Position numbers and translations under genes: made by a program | Source of the DNA: SHLJ01 sp041618535 | Lineage (GTDB): Bacteria; Bacteroidota; Bacteroidia; Flavobacteriales; Flavobacteriaceae | DNA: 15,022 nucleotides | Direction: 5' to 3' | NCBI GenBank assembly: GCA_041618535.1 | Contig: JBFKFP010000058.1 | Location: forward strand, 1 to 15,022 | Part shown: positions 1-7,701 of the stretch, one piece after another | Numbering within the stretch: position 1 is the stretch's first letter | Layout of the letters: every line of letters begins with the position of its first letter | The notes under the pieces: generated by a model | What the model saw: only the letters and a program-made list of their open reading frames with translations | Databases searched by the model: none | Told to the model about the DNA's origin: nothing

Positions 1-19
1 AAGAATAAAATTCAATAAG

Positions 20-571
20 ATGAAACGACTATTTGCCCTTGTAGTAATTGTGTCACTTAGCCTATCAGTAACCGCCCAGGAAAAGATTAAATGGGTGAGC
101 CTTGAGGAGGCAGTGGCACTTCAGAAAAAGAATCCAAAGAAAATAATAATGGACATGTACACGGTTTGGTGTGGTCCGTGTAAACTGTTGGATAAAAAGA
201 CATTCCAGAATCCTGATGTGGTTGAATATATCAATAAGCATTATTACGCTGTCAAGTTTAATGCCGAAGGCAATGCTGAGGTGACCTTTAAGAATAAGAC
301 CTATACCAACCCGAATTACAATCCCGAGCGGGCCACAAAAAGAAATAGCCAGCATCAACTGGCAGGATATTTCCAGGTCAGGGCCTATCCAACTATGGTT
401 TTCCTTGATGAGAACCTGGAATTCCTGGCCCCCATCAGGGGATATAAAACACCACAACAGTTGGAATTATACCTGAAATTATTCAAGAATGATGACCATA
501 AGAAGCTGACTACCCAGGAGGCATTCAATGAATATAGCTCAGCATTCAAGCCTGAATTCAGCGGAGAATAA
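20..571 (+). CDS. Secreted thioredoxin-fold protein (Thioredoxin_7-like)
   Basis: This 183-aa protein starts with a Sec signal peptide (residues 1-20, hydrophobic core VVIVSLSLS, likely cleaved near TAQ/E), so it should act in the periplasm. The thioredoxin redox motif WCGPC sits at residues 50-54 (C51, C54). The cis-proline of the fold is P124 in RAYPTMVF. Between them, at about residues 85-118, lies a polar insertion rich in Asn, Lys and Thr that lengthens the domain relative to a classical thioredoxin of about 108 aa. By family it should reduce or isomerise disulfides in envelope proteins; the substrate is unknown. Only 19 nt precede the ATG, so its promoter and any upstream partner lie outside the window. 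Its TAA ends at 571 and the stop of the convergent comEC begins at 572, so no terminator separates them. Fold assignment is firm; the role is not. Confidence 0.88.
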   Translation: MKRLFALVVIVSLSLSVTAQEKIKWVSLEEAVALQKKNPKKIIMDMYTVWCGPCKLLDKKTFQNPDVVEYINKHYYAVKFNAEGNAEVTFKNKTYTNPNYNPERATKRNSQHQLAGYFQVRAYPTMVFLDENLEFLAPIRGYKTPQQLELYLKLFKNDDHKKLTTQEAFNEYSSAFKPEFSGE

Positions 572-2602
572 TCAGAACCTGATCATAAATGCTCCTCTTT
601 CATCGGTTGAATGGAAGGGGATTTTTTTATTCAGGCAGCTCTGTTTCCAGCGCTGGCGGTATGACCTGTAGTTGCTGCCATCACAGATAACCAGTCCTGG
701 TTTTAAGCTGTCGATCAACCTGTCCAGATTCAGCTTGGGCGAATTCCTGAGCAAAACCCAGTCTGGGGCTGCCGCGCGTAAGTTGTAAACTGGAAAACTG
801 TCTAACACTAAAAGCTTTCCCACAGGTAACCCATAGAACGATTTAAATGAATCGAATTCAATATGACGGATTTGCTCGCCAATGATAAAATCTGTTATTA
901 GGTTCTCAGATTCGATGAGCTCTTTTGAGGAAGCCGAGATCGTAAGTTCCCGACCGGTTTTCAGGCCTATGATTGTTTCACGGCTTTTATGGAAAACAAC
1001 AAAGGTGTTTGACGGGAGGAAATGAGCTTTGTAAATACTTCCTGACCTGAAAACAACCAAGGCTATTAAAGTGGCAATGATAAACCTGGGATTGGGCTTT
1101 GTCAGAAATGCATAAGAACATAGAATTAAAGCATAACAGAGAAATACCAGAGGGAGGTTAAAAGGTATTCCTTCAAAAATAAAGGACTCAAAACCGGAAA
1201 CCCACTGGATGAAATCGTTCATCAGGGCGATGATTCGGGTATACAGATCCATGATTGTTGCATCAAGAAGATTGAAAAAGGCAAGACCAAGTACGATGAA
1301 CCCCAGTGATAATATCAGGCTCAGGAAGGGAATTATCGCCAGGTTCGTAAGGAAAAACAAGCCCGGGAATTGATTGAAATAATAGAGAGAAAGAGGCAAT
1401 ACCCCTATTTGAGCGGAAAGGCTGACACTAAAAATTTGCCATGGAATGCGGATAATTCGGAATTTTGGTCGCCAGATAGACATAAAGACAGGATTGAACA
1501 TTAGGATTGAAATTACCGCCAGGTAACTCATCTGAAATCCTGTTTCATATATGAAATTAGGGTTAAACAAGAGCAGTATGAACATCGATAAGGCCAATGT
1601 ATTATAACTGTTCGCGGGGCGGTTCATATTCATGGAAATAGTGAGCAGGCTAAACATTGTAACAGCCCGGCAAACCGAGGGGGAGAGTCCTGTGATAACA
1701 GCAAAAATCCATAGAAACATCAGGATTATTATCATTCTGAGGATGTTACCGCGCTTTAAATAATCAAGTGGTTTCAATAAAAAATGGAGCATCATCAGGA
1801 TGATGCCTACATGAAGGCCCGATATGGCAAGGATGTGCACTGCCCCAGACCTGGAATAAAGCCGGTAGAGTTCTTTCGATATCTCCTGGCGCTGGCCCAG
1901 CAGCAAGGCAAGGATCACACCCTTTTCCTCAGCATCAATATCGAATTGTTCAAGATTTTTTATGGTCAGATCGCGCCACCCTTTGATTGTACTCAGCACG
2001 CTCGAATGGATTCCGGTAAGTTTTAAATGATCAATTTCCGGATAAATACCGTGATGTATATAACGGTTTTTTAAGAAAGCCTTGTAATTGAACTGATGAG
2101 GATTCCTGGGAGGATCTACAGGGAGGATCTTAGCTAAGCCCTCGATTAGCTGGCCGTTATTGAGTGTGGTGGTCAGGCTTTCTGTCGGGAGGTTTAATAG
2201 GACTGTTCCATGACAATTATGATGATTGACCGATATTATTTTTGCGATATACCTGTGATGATAAGCGCTGTTTTTGATAGATTGATCAACTCTCATTTCA
2301 ACAGAGTAGAGCGTTTCCTGATCAGCAATATATTTGGTGTAGTGGTTTTGATGGTTGAGCGGATCGTGCCAGAAGGCAAGGAGATAACCGCACAGGGACA
2401 GGGATAAATATATGATAAGATCAGGGCCGTAAAAGGTCGACATGGTCTGTTTCAGATATTTATTCAGAAAAACCAATAGTAGAAGACCTATCGCAAGGAT
2501 GTAAATCAGATGTACTTGTTCAAAATACAGGAAACGATAGGTTATGATACCAATAATCAGGAATGCACTGATGCGAATAATAGGAAAGGACCAAAATCTC
2601 AT
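572..2602 (-). CDS. comEC: ComEC/Rec2 family DNA-uptake channel protein
   Basis: This is a polytopic inner-membrane protein of 676 aa, the family that carries transforming single-stranded DNA into the cytoplasm. From the N-terminus there are membrane segments, a soluble DUF4131-like region (about 80-205), then the Competence domain with the family signature SGAVHILAISGLHVG at about 252-266 and many further hydrophobic helices to about 515. The last 160 residues occupy the position of the metallo-beta-lactamase domain, but I find no HxHxDH zinc motif; this part looks degenerate, as in many Bacteroidota homologues. I chose the ATG at 2602. The reading frame also opens with a TTG at 2608, two codons upstream, inside a hairpin. 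It is the last gene of the surE-lpxB operon, 43 nt after the NlpC/P60 gene. Whether this organism is naturally competent cannot be told from here. Confidence 0.9.
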   Translation of the reverse strand: MRFWSFPIIRISAFLIIGIITYRFLYFEQVHLIYILAIGLLLLVFLNKYLKQTMSTFYGPDLIIYLSLSLCGYLLAFWHDPLNHQNHYTKYIADQETLYSVEMRVDQSIKNSAYHHRYIAKIISVNHHNCHGTVLLNLPTESLTTTLNNGQLIEGLAKILPVDPPRNPHQFNYKAFLKNRYIHHGIYPEIDHLKLTGIHSSVLSTIKGWRDLTIKNLEQFDIDAEEKGVILALLLGQRQEISKELYRLYSRSGAVHILAISGLHVGIILMMLHFLLKPLDYLKRGNILRMIIILMFLWIFAVITGLSPSVCRAVTMFSLLTISMNMNRPANSYNTLALSMFILLLFNPNFIYETGFQMSYLAVISILMFNPVFMSIWRPKFRIIRIPWQIFSVSLSAQIGVLPLSLYYFNQFPGLFFLTNLAIIPFLSLILSLGFIVLGLAFFNLLDATIMDLYTRIIALMNDFIQWVSGFESFIFEGIPFNLPLVFLCYALILCSYAFLTKPNPRFIIATLIALVVFRSGSIYKAHFLPSNTFVVFHKSRETIIGLKTGRELTISASSKELIESENLITDFIIGEQIRHIEFDSFKSFYGLPVGKLLVLDSFPVYNLRAAAPDWVLLRNSPKLNLDRLIDSLKPGLVICDGSNYRSYRQRWKQSCLNKKIPFHSTDERGAFMIRF

Positions 2603-2606
2603 TAGC

Positions 2607-2637
2607 AATATAGAAAAAATTCTATATTACAATATAG
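2607..2637 (-). other. Competing AT-rich hairpins in the nlpC-comEC gap
   Basis: The 43-nt gap between the NlpC/P60 stop and the comEC ATG is nearly all palindrome. AATATAGAA (2607-2615) pairs perfectly with TTCTATATT (2620-2628) across a four-A loop. The same right arm can instead pair with a third copy of the motif, AATATAG at 2631-2637. The two stems exclude each other and would fold immediately upstream of the comEC start. It might be an RNA-processing site or a weak attenuator; no function is shown. Confidence 0.5.
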
Positions 2638-2645
2638 TAAATATT

Positions 2646-3164
2646 CTACAAAATTCTCCTGGCTGCTATAAAGGCCCTGTTCCAGTAAGATTCATCCATC
2701 GATGAACGGATCACACCCCGGGAGGTGGTGGAATGAATAAAGATTATAGTGTTATCACGCCTTTCGGTTACGAGCCCAACATGATTGATCTTATTTTTTC
2801 CTTTAGCTGTTTTGAAGAAAAGCAGATCGCCCTCCCTGACCTGGTCTAGTTGTAATGGTTGGCCAGACCGTGCCATTTCATCAGAAATGCGCGGCAGATC
2901 GATATTCTCCTTTTTAAATGATACGTAAATCAGACCTGAGCAATCCATGCCTTTCGAACTGGTTCCGCCATATCGGTAACGGACGCCTTCGTAATTAATG
3001 GCTTCCTGGACCACTGCCATGGCCCGGTCGTTTTCAGAATCTTTAAAAGGTTGTGAGCTGGATATTCTCTCCGCTTTTTTCTTGGTGGTGACAATGCTCT
3101 GTCGTGACGACTTACATCCGGAGAATAACACGATAAAAAGAAGAATCGGGGCCAAATGTCGCAT
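2646..3164 (-). CDS. NlpC/P60 family peptidoglycan endopeptidase lipoprotein
   Basis: This 172-aa protein has a lipoprotein signal peptide with lipobox FSGC (lipidated C17), so it is predicted to be anchored to a membrane facing the periplasm. A charged linker (about 18-48) leads to one NlpC/P60 domain (about 50-172). The catalytic triad is visible: nucleophile C75 in MDCSGL, H128 in NHVG and H144 in FIHS. Such enzymes cut between D-gamma-glutamyl and diaminopimelate residues in peptide stems of peptidoglycan, in wall turnover or cell separation. No SH3 or LysM targeting domain is present, so it is a minimal Spr/MepS-like form. It lies 20 nt downstream of lpxB and 43 nt upstream of comEC on the same strand, so it is probably co-transcribed with them. 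Family assignment is firm; the exact bond cleaved is inferred. Confidence 0.92.
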   Translation of the reverse strand: MRHLAPILLFIVLFSGCKSSRQSIVTTKKKAERISSSQPFKDSENDRAMAVVQEAINYEGVRYRYGGTSSKGMDCSGLIYVSFKKENIDLPRISDEMARSGQPLQLDQVREGDLLFFKTAKGKNKINHVGLVTERRDNTIIFIHSTTSRGVIRSSMDESYWNRAFIAARRIL

Positions 3165-3184
3165 AACGCAGGATTTCCTTTATG

Positions 3185-4300
3185 CTAATTTATAGAATTA
3201 AAAATAAAACCAGCCACCTTTTCACTGGCGCCTCTTCCACCCAAAGACTTCTCAAGGTCGTAATAATTCATAAAGAATTTTGTGCGTTCATATTCATCGA
3301 GCAGGAGGACCACTTCCTGCCTAAGTCTTGTGGAATTGAACTCAGCTTGAATTAATTCGGTAACCACAGGTTTATTCATAATGAGATTGACCAAAGAGAT
3401 ATATTCTATATTCTTGACCAGTCGTTTTCCGATTTGATAAGATAGCCAGCTCCCTTTGTAGCAAACCACTTCAGGAACCTTAAAGAGGGCCGTTTCCAGA
3501 GTCGCCGTCCCTGACGTCACTATGGCCGCGGTAGATACACTAAGCAGGTCGTAGGTTTTATTGTGAACCAAATGGACCTGCGAATTCCTGATGAACTGGT
3601 TGTAAAATTGCCTGTCGAGTCCCGGTGCCCCTGCTATTACGAACTGATGATTGGGAAATTCGTGGATAATACTAAGCATCACTTTTAGCATTTTCCTGAT
3701 TTCCTGTTTCCTGCTACCAGGTAAAAGGGCAATTATGGGCTTTTCAGATAGTTCAAATTCTGCCCTGAACTGGTATTCATCCACCTGGGTTCTGTTATAG
3801 ATGGCATCTATTAAGGGATGGCCGACAAATTCAACCGGAAAATGATGCTTTCTCTCATAAAAATCCTTTTCGAAGGGCAGGATAACGTACATCCTGTCCA
3901 CATCCCTTCTGATGTCCTTAATTCGATTTTCCTTCCATGCCCAGATCTGGGGCGAAATGTAGTAATGGGTCTGGTAACCATTCTTTTTTGCCCATTTGGC
4001 AATTCGTAAGTTAAACCCCGGGTAATCTATAAAAACGATACAGTCAGGGTTGAATGCTTCGATATCTTTCTTGCAAAAAGAAAGGTTCCTGGCTATTGTC
4101 CTGATATTCAATAAAACCTCGAGGAATCCCATGAAAGCCAGGTCGCGGTAATGCTTTACCACCTTTGCCCCCTGCTCAGACATCAGTTCTCCTCCCCAGG
4201 CTCTGATCTCGGCATTGACATCTATGTTCTGAAGAGATTTAATAAGGTTAGACCCATGTAGGTCTCCCGATGCCTCTCCTGCGATGATATAATACTTCAC
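3185..4300 (-). CDS. lpxB: Lipid-A-disaccharide synthase
   Basis: LpxB is a glycosyltransferase (family GT19) that joins UDP-2,3-diacylglucosamine to lipid X, giving the tetra-acylated lipid A disaccharide 1-phosphate at the inner face of the inner membrane. The 371-aa length is normal. Conserved blocks are the N-terminal AGEASGDLHG (7-16), FIDYPGFN with the likely catalytic D92, the YYISPQIWAWKENRI block (113-127), and ALLPGSRKQEI (191-201) in the nucleotide-binding half. The start codon is GTG at 4300, since the reading begins directly at the conserved MKYYIIAGEASGD and no other start fits. It begins 6 nt after the stop of the small membrane protein gene and is followed after 20 nt by the NlpC/P60 gene, so it is part of the surE operon. 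The presence of lpxB implies an LPS- or lipooligosaccharide-bearing outer membrane. Confidence 0.96.
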   Translation of the reverse strand: MKYYIIAGEASGDLHGSNLIKSLQNIDVNAEIRAWGGELMSEQGAKVVKHYRDLAFMGFLEVLLNIRTIARNLSFCKKDIEAFNPDCIVFIDYPGFNLRIAKWAKKNGYQTHYYISPQIWAWKENRIKDIRRDVDRMYVILPFEKDFYERKHHFPVEFVGHPLIDAIYNRTQVDEYQFRAEFELSEKPIIALLPGSRKQEIRKMLKVMLSIIHEFPNHQFVIAGAPGLDRQFYNQFIRNSQVHLVHNKTYDLLSVSTAAIVTSGTATLETALFKVPEVVCYKGSWLSYQIGKRLVKNIEYISLVNLIMNKPVVTELIQAEFNSTRLRQEVVLLLDEYERTKFFMNYYDLEKSLGGRGASEKVAGFIFNSIN

Positions 4301-4306
4301 TTCGAA

Positions 4307-4588
4307 TTAAAGCTTTATTAAAAAAGTTAAGATAGCCACCAAAATTGTTGCTAATAAAACACCTCTAGCCTTATAATCCTGTTTTTTCTTAATATAGAAA
4401 AAGAATACGATCAAGTTAAGGATAGCCCCCAGACTGATCAGTTTTCCCAGGAATCCTTCTGCCTGTGACGCCCTGATTACCTCCATAAAGTCATCGCCTT
4501 TGCCCAGCAGAGTAGCCGCAAGGAGCAGGCCTAAGGCATTCGCGATCAATCCTACCAAAAATCCGGTTATAACATGTTTCTTAATCAT
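4307..4588 (-). CDS. Small three-TM membrane protein between surE and lpxB
   Basis: I do not recognise a named family. The 93-aa protein has three hydrophobic stretches: about 5-27 with small residues (GLIANALGLLLA), about 47-66 and about 76-92. A short charged loop (KGDDFMEVIRASQ) follows the first and a basic loop (KKKQDYKAR) follows the second, so an inner-membrane location is likely, with the basic loop probably cytoplasmic. Its ATG overlaps the end of surE by 8 nt (ATGATTAA), which points to translational coupling, and only 6 nt separate it from the GTG of lpxB. Being wedged between two essential or housekeeping genes suggests it is a real, conserved gene. A link to lipid A synthesis or transport is a guess from position only. 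Confidence 0.75.
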   Translation of the reverse strand: MIKKHVITGFLVGLIANALGLLLAATLLGKGDDFMEVIRASQAEGFLGKLISLGAILNLIVFFFYIKKKQDYKARGVLLATILVAILTFLIKL

Positions 4589-5357
4589 CGAGCTTCCAGG
4601 AATTGAGTTCGTTTATATATCGATGTGCGGTCATGTCGAATTTTATCGGGACAACCGATACATAACCATTGCTAATGGCCCACTCGTCAGTGTCATCTCC
4701 TTCGTCAAAGGACACGAATTTCCCTGTCAGCCAGTAATACTCCTTGCCATGGGGGTTACGTCTTTTGTCGAACTCCTCTACCCAATTGGCCTTTGCCTGG
4801 CGGCACACCCTGATACCTTTAATCTGGTCTGCCGGAAGCCTTGGAAAGTTCACGTTCAGCACAATTCCCGGTTCCAGGCCGTTCTCAAGCACCTTCTCAA
4901 CTATCGTTTTTACATAGGGTTCTACCGGTTTGAAATCAGCATCCCAGTTATAATCACACAAGGAAAATCCTATTGCCGGAATTCCTTCGATGCCCGCTTC
5001 AATAGCTGCGCTCATCGTACCTGAGTAGATCACGTTGATAGAGGTGTTGGAACCATGATTTATACCTGAGACGCAAAGGTCCGGAATTCGGTCCAGAACC
5101 TCATGTTTTGCCAGTTTCACACAGTCTGCCGGGGTGCCTGAAGTACTGTACTCATGTTGCGGCCCTTTATCTATGCGCTCACGCTTTACATATAATGTGG
5201 TATTAACGGTAATGGCATGACCCATTCCGCTTTGCGGACTGTCCGGAGCAACTACCACCACATCTCCTATTTCATTCATAAGTCGGATCAGGGTACGAAT
5301 TCCGGGAGCGGTAATCCCATCATCATTCGTAACCAGAATAAGGGGTTTTTGCGGCAT
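4581..5357 (-). CDS. surE: 5'/3'-nucleotidase SurE
   Basis: SurE is a metal-dependent phosphatase of nucleoside 5'- and 3'-monophosphates (and in some species short polyphosphate), cytoplasmic, linked to stationary-phase survival. From the ATG at 5357 it is 258 aa, the usual family length. The metal-binding set is present: D12 and D13 in LVTNDDGI, S43 in PQSGMGHA, and N100 in SGINHGSN. The reading frame extends 14 codons further to a TTG at 5399, but those residues are not family-like and the TTG lies upstream of a TACTTTTG promoter element at 5379-5386, so the ATG is preferred. It is the first gene of a five-gene operon, and its TAA overlaps the start of the next gene by 8 nt. It is divergent from the prc-like protease gene. 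Confidence 0.95.
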   Translation of the reverse strand: MPQKPLILVTNDDGITAPGIRTLIRLMNEIGDVVVVAPDSPQSGMGHAITVNTTLYVKRERIDKGPQHEYSTSGTPADCVKLAKHEVLDRIPDLCVSGINHGSNTSINVIYSGTMSAAIEAGIEGIPAIGFSLCDYNWDADFKPVEPYVKTIVEKVLENGLEPGIVLNVNFPRLPADQIKGIRVCRQAKANWVEEFDKRRNPHGKEYYWLTGKFVSFDEGDDTDEWAISNGYVSVVPIKFDMTAHRYINELNSWKLDD

Positions 5358-5378
5358 AAAGAATACTGTTCTTTTCCT

Positions 5379-5386
5379 CAAAAGTA
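5379..5386 (-). promoter_or_regulatory. Candidate -7 element of the surE operon
   Basis: On the minus strand this reads TACTTTTG, an exact match to the Bacteroidota -7 consensus TAnnTTTG. Transcription would start roughly 15 nt before the surE ATG at 5357. I see no clear TTTG -33 element at the usual spacing, so the call rests on the -7 match and its position. Confidence 0.45.
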
Positions 5387-5512
5387 CTGAAAAACACAAT
5401 TATTTTCTCATTTTAAGGCGTTTAACAAAAAATTAGTACACCTGCCCTATTTTGGCATAATATTTTCTGTATTTTAGAACCAGTTAAAATGCCGGAACTT
5501 ACTAAGAACTTA

Positions 5513-7696
5513 ATGATGAAAAGGAAATTTAATATCGCACTGCTTACTCTGCTTTTCGCTTTCGCGTCCTGCAGCTTTACCACGAAAACATTTGAGAATT
5601 CAGATAAGGATAAGCTTTTGGTCCAATTGATAACCTATGTGCTCGAACAAGGACACTTCAATCCCAAGGACATAGACGATAGTTTTTCCGAAGGCGTCTT
5701 TAATGATTATCTCGAACAATTAGACCCGTTCAAAAGATATTTCTATGCGTCTGATATCAAGGAATTTGAGAAGTACAGGTATGAGATAGATGACCAGTTA
5801 ATGGACTATGACCTGAGCTTTTTCAACCTGACTCATGAACGTCTGGTTCAGCGTATAGAAGAGTCGAAGGAGATTTATGTAGAGATACTCAAGGAGCCTT
5901 TTGATTATTCTCTGGATGAGACTTTTTCGACAGACTATGAAAATATGGAATATGTCCGGAACAATAAGCAACTTAAAGAACGCTGGAGAAAACAGCTTAA
6001 GTTTTCAAGTATAGCGAATTATCACGATTTGCTCGAGGAACAGAAACGCGACAAGGAGAACCTTGAAAAAATGTCTGCTGCAGACAGGGAGAAAGCCCTG
6101 AATCCTGATAATGGTTCCATAGTGATAAAAACTGCCGAAGTCATTGAGCAGGAAGCCCGTATGGCTACCAAACGTTCTCTTGATGAGTTATACGACTTTA
6201 TCGATGACCGTCAAAGAAAGGATTGGTTCTCTGTTTATATCAATGCAGTGGTTGAAGAATTTGACCCTCACACTTTTTACTTTGCTCCCGAGGACAAGGA
6301 TCGCTTTGATGTTGCCATGTCTGGTAATTACCGCGGGATAGGAGCCAGGCTTCAGAAACGTATGGACAATATTACTGTAAACGAGATCATTTCAGGTGGC
6401 CCGGCCTGGAGGCAGAACAAGCTTGAAGTGGGTGACCAGATACTTAAAGTCAGGCAGGAGGATGAGGCTGAGGCCGTCAGTATTGTCGGTATGCGCCTGG
6501 ATGATGCGGTTAAGCTGATAAAGGGGCCTGAAGGCACCAACGTTATCCTGACACTTAAAAAAGTGGATGGAACCATAGAGGAACTGATGATCACCCGCGA
6601 TGTGGTAGAACTTGAAGAAACCTATGCGAAGTCTTCGATAGTGGAAAAGAATGACAAGAAGTTCGGTGTTATAAACCTTCCGAAGTTCTATGTGGATTTT
6701 GACGATTATAAAAGCCGAAACGCTGCCAGCGATATCAAAATTGAAATAGAACGTCTGAAAGACCAGGGTATGGAAGGACTGGTTCTGGACCTGAGAAATA
6801 ATGGCGGAGGATCGTTGCCGATAGTGGTCGATATGGTAGGGTTATTCATAAAGGAAGGTCCTGTTGTACAGGTGAGGACTACTGGAGAACCTAAGGAGAT
6901 TCTGCGAGATCGAGATCGTTCAATCGTTTGGGATGGTCCGCTCGTCATCCTGGTTAATGAACTTTCGGCATCGGCCTCAGAGATACTTGCTGCTGCCATG
7001 CAGGACTACAAACGCGCCGTTGTTATAGGGAGTAAGCAGACATACGGTAAGGGAACCGTTCAGAATGTCCTTGACCTTAACCGCATGGTCCGAAATAATA
7101 CCACCGGGGATATGGGAGCCCTGAAATTCACCACACAGAAATTCTACAGGATCAATGGTGGTTCAACCCAGTTGGAAGGGGTTAAGAGCGATGTGGTTGT
7201 TCCAGACCGTTACAGCTATATCGATATTGGAGAGAAAGATCAGAAGAATCCCTTACCATGGGATCAGATAGAGCCGGTGAACTACGATTTGTGGACCAAC
7301 TACTTCGATTACGATACCACCATCAGTAAAAGCAAAGAACGCATGTCTAGCAGTGAGCAATTGAAGCTAATAGATGAAAATGCGAAGTGGATAAAGAGCA
7401 TGAGAGATCAAAACGAGTTTTCTCTCAATTATGATGAATACCGCGCAAGGCTGGAAGAAAATGAAAATGTGGCGAGTAAGTTCGATAAGATATCAGATTA
7501 CAAGACCAACCTGACCTTTAAATCATTACCCTATGAAATAGCCTTGATGGAAAAGGACTCTGTCCTAAAGGAAAAACGCATCCGTTGGCATGAAAGCCTC
7601 AGTAAAGATGTCTATATGGAAGAGGCTCTTAATGTTCTGTTTGATCTTAAGATGACCTATAGAATAAAAACCAAAGTGGCTTCCATCAAGGAATAA
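5513..7696 (+). CDS. prc: Prc-like tail-specific protease (S41A), lipoprotein
   Basis: This is a carboxy-terminal processing peptidase of about 727 aa (735 if the ATG at 5489 is used). I favour the ATG at 5513 or 5516, because MKRKFNIALL...FASC is then a standard lipoprotein signal peptide with lipobox FASC, while the extra residues MPELTKNL are not signal-like. From 5513 the order is an N-terminal helical TSP domain (about 30-260), a PDZ domain beginning near YRGIGARLQ (about 270-355), the S41 peptidase core, and a charged C-terminal helical region (about 575-727). The catalytic serine is the middle one of SASASE (about residue 487, codon at 6971) and the lysine is in TYGKGTVQ (about 513). 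Prc-type enzymes degrade or trim periplasmic proteins from their C-termini and control peptidoglycan hydrolases and lipoproteins. It is the first gene of a (+) operon, 5 nt before the ABC permease. Confidence 0.93.
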   Translation: MMKRKFNIALLTLLFAFASCSFTTKTFENSDKDKLLVQLITYVLEQGHFNPKDIDDSFSEGVFNDYLEQLDPFKRYFYASDIKEFEKYRYEIDDQLMDYDLSFFNLTHERLVQRIEESKEIYVEILKEPFDYSLDETFSTDYENMEYVRNNKQLKERWRKQLKFSSIANYHDLLEEQKRDKENLEKMSAADREKALNPDNGSIVIKTAEVIEQEARMATKRSLDELYDFIDDRQRKDWFSVYINAVVEEFDPHTFYFAPEDKDRFDVAMSGNYRGIGARLQKRMDNITVNEIISGGPAWRQNKLEVGDQILKVRQEDEAEAVSIVGMRLDDAVKLIKGPEGTNVILTLKKVDGTIEELMITRDVVELEETYAKSSIVEKNDKKFGVINLPKFYVDFDDYKSRNAASDIKIEIERLKDQGMEGLVLDLRNNGGGSLPIVVDMVGLFIKEGPVVQVRTTGEPKEILRDRDRSIVWDGPLVILVNELSASASEILAAAMQDYKRAVVIGSKQTYGKGTVQNVLDLNRMVRNNTTGDMGALKFTTQKFYRINGGSTQLEGVKSDVVVPDRYSYIDIGEKDQKNPLPWDQIEPVNYDLWTNYFDYDTTISKSKERMSSSEQLKLIDENAKWIKSMRDQNEFSLNYDEYRARLEENENVASKFDKISDYKTNLTFKSLPYEIALMEKDSVLKEKRIRWHESLSKDVYMEEALNVLFDLKMTYRIKTKVASIKE

Positions 7697-7701
7697 TTCA
7701 A

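Noticed and set aside
5358..5399. Upstream extension of SurE to a TTG start
   Set aside because: The extra residues do not fit the family and the TTG lies upstream of the likely -7 element.
5451..5477. Possible prc promoter (TTTG ... TATTTTAG)
   Set aside because: The -7 has a mismatch and the spacing is short; not strong enough to list.
5489..5512. Upstream ATG of the prc-like gene
   Set aside because: It would put MPELTKNL before an otherwise perfect lipoprotein signal peptide; the ATG at 5513 or 5516 fits better, though 5489 is not excluded.
6706..6999. Minus-strand frame inside the prc-like gene
   Set aside because: Antisense shadow of the S41 peptidase core; low-complexity Ser/Arg-rich product.
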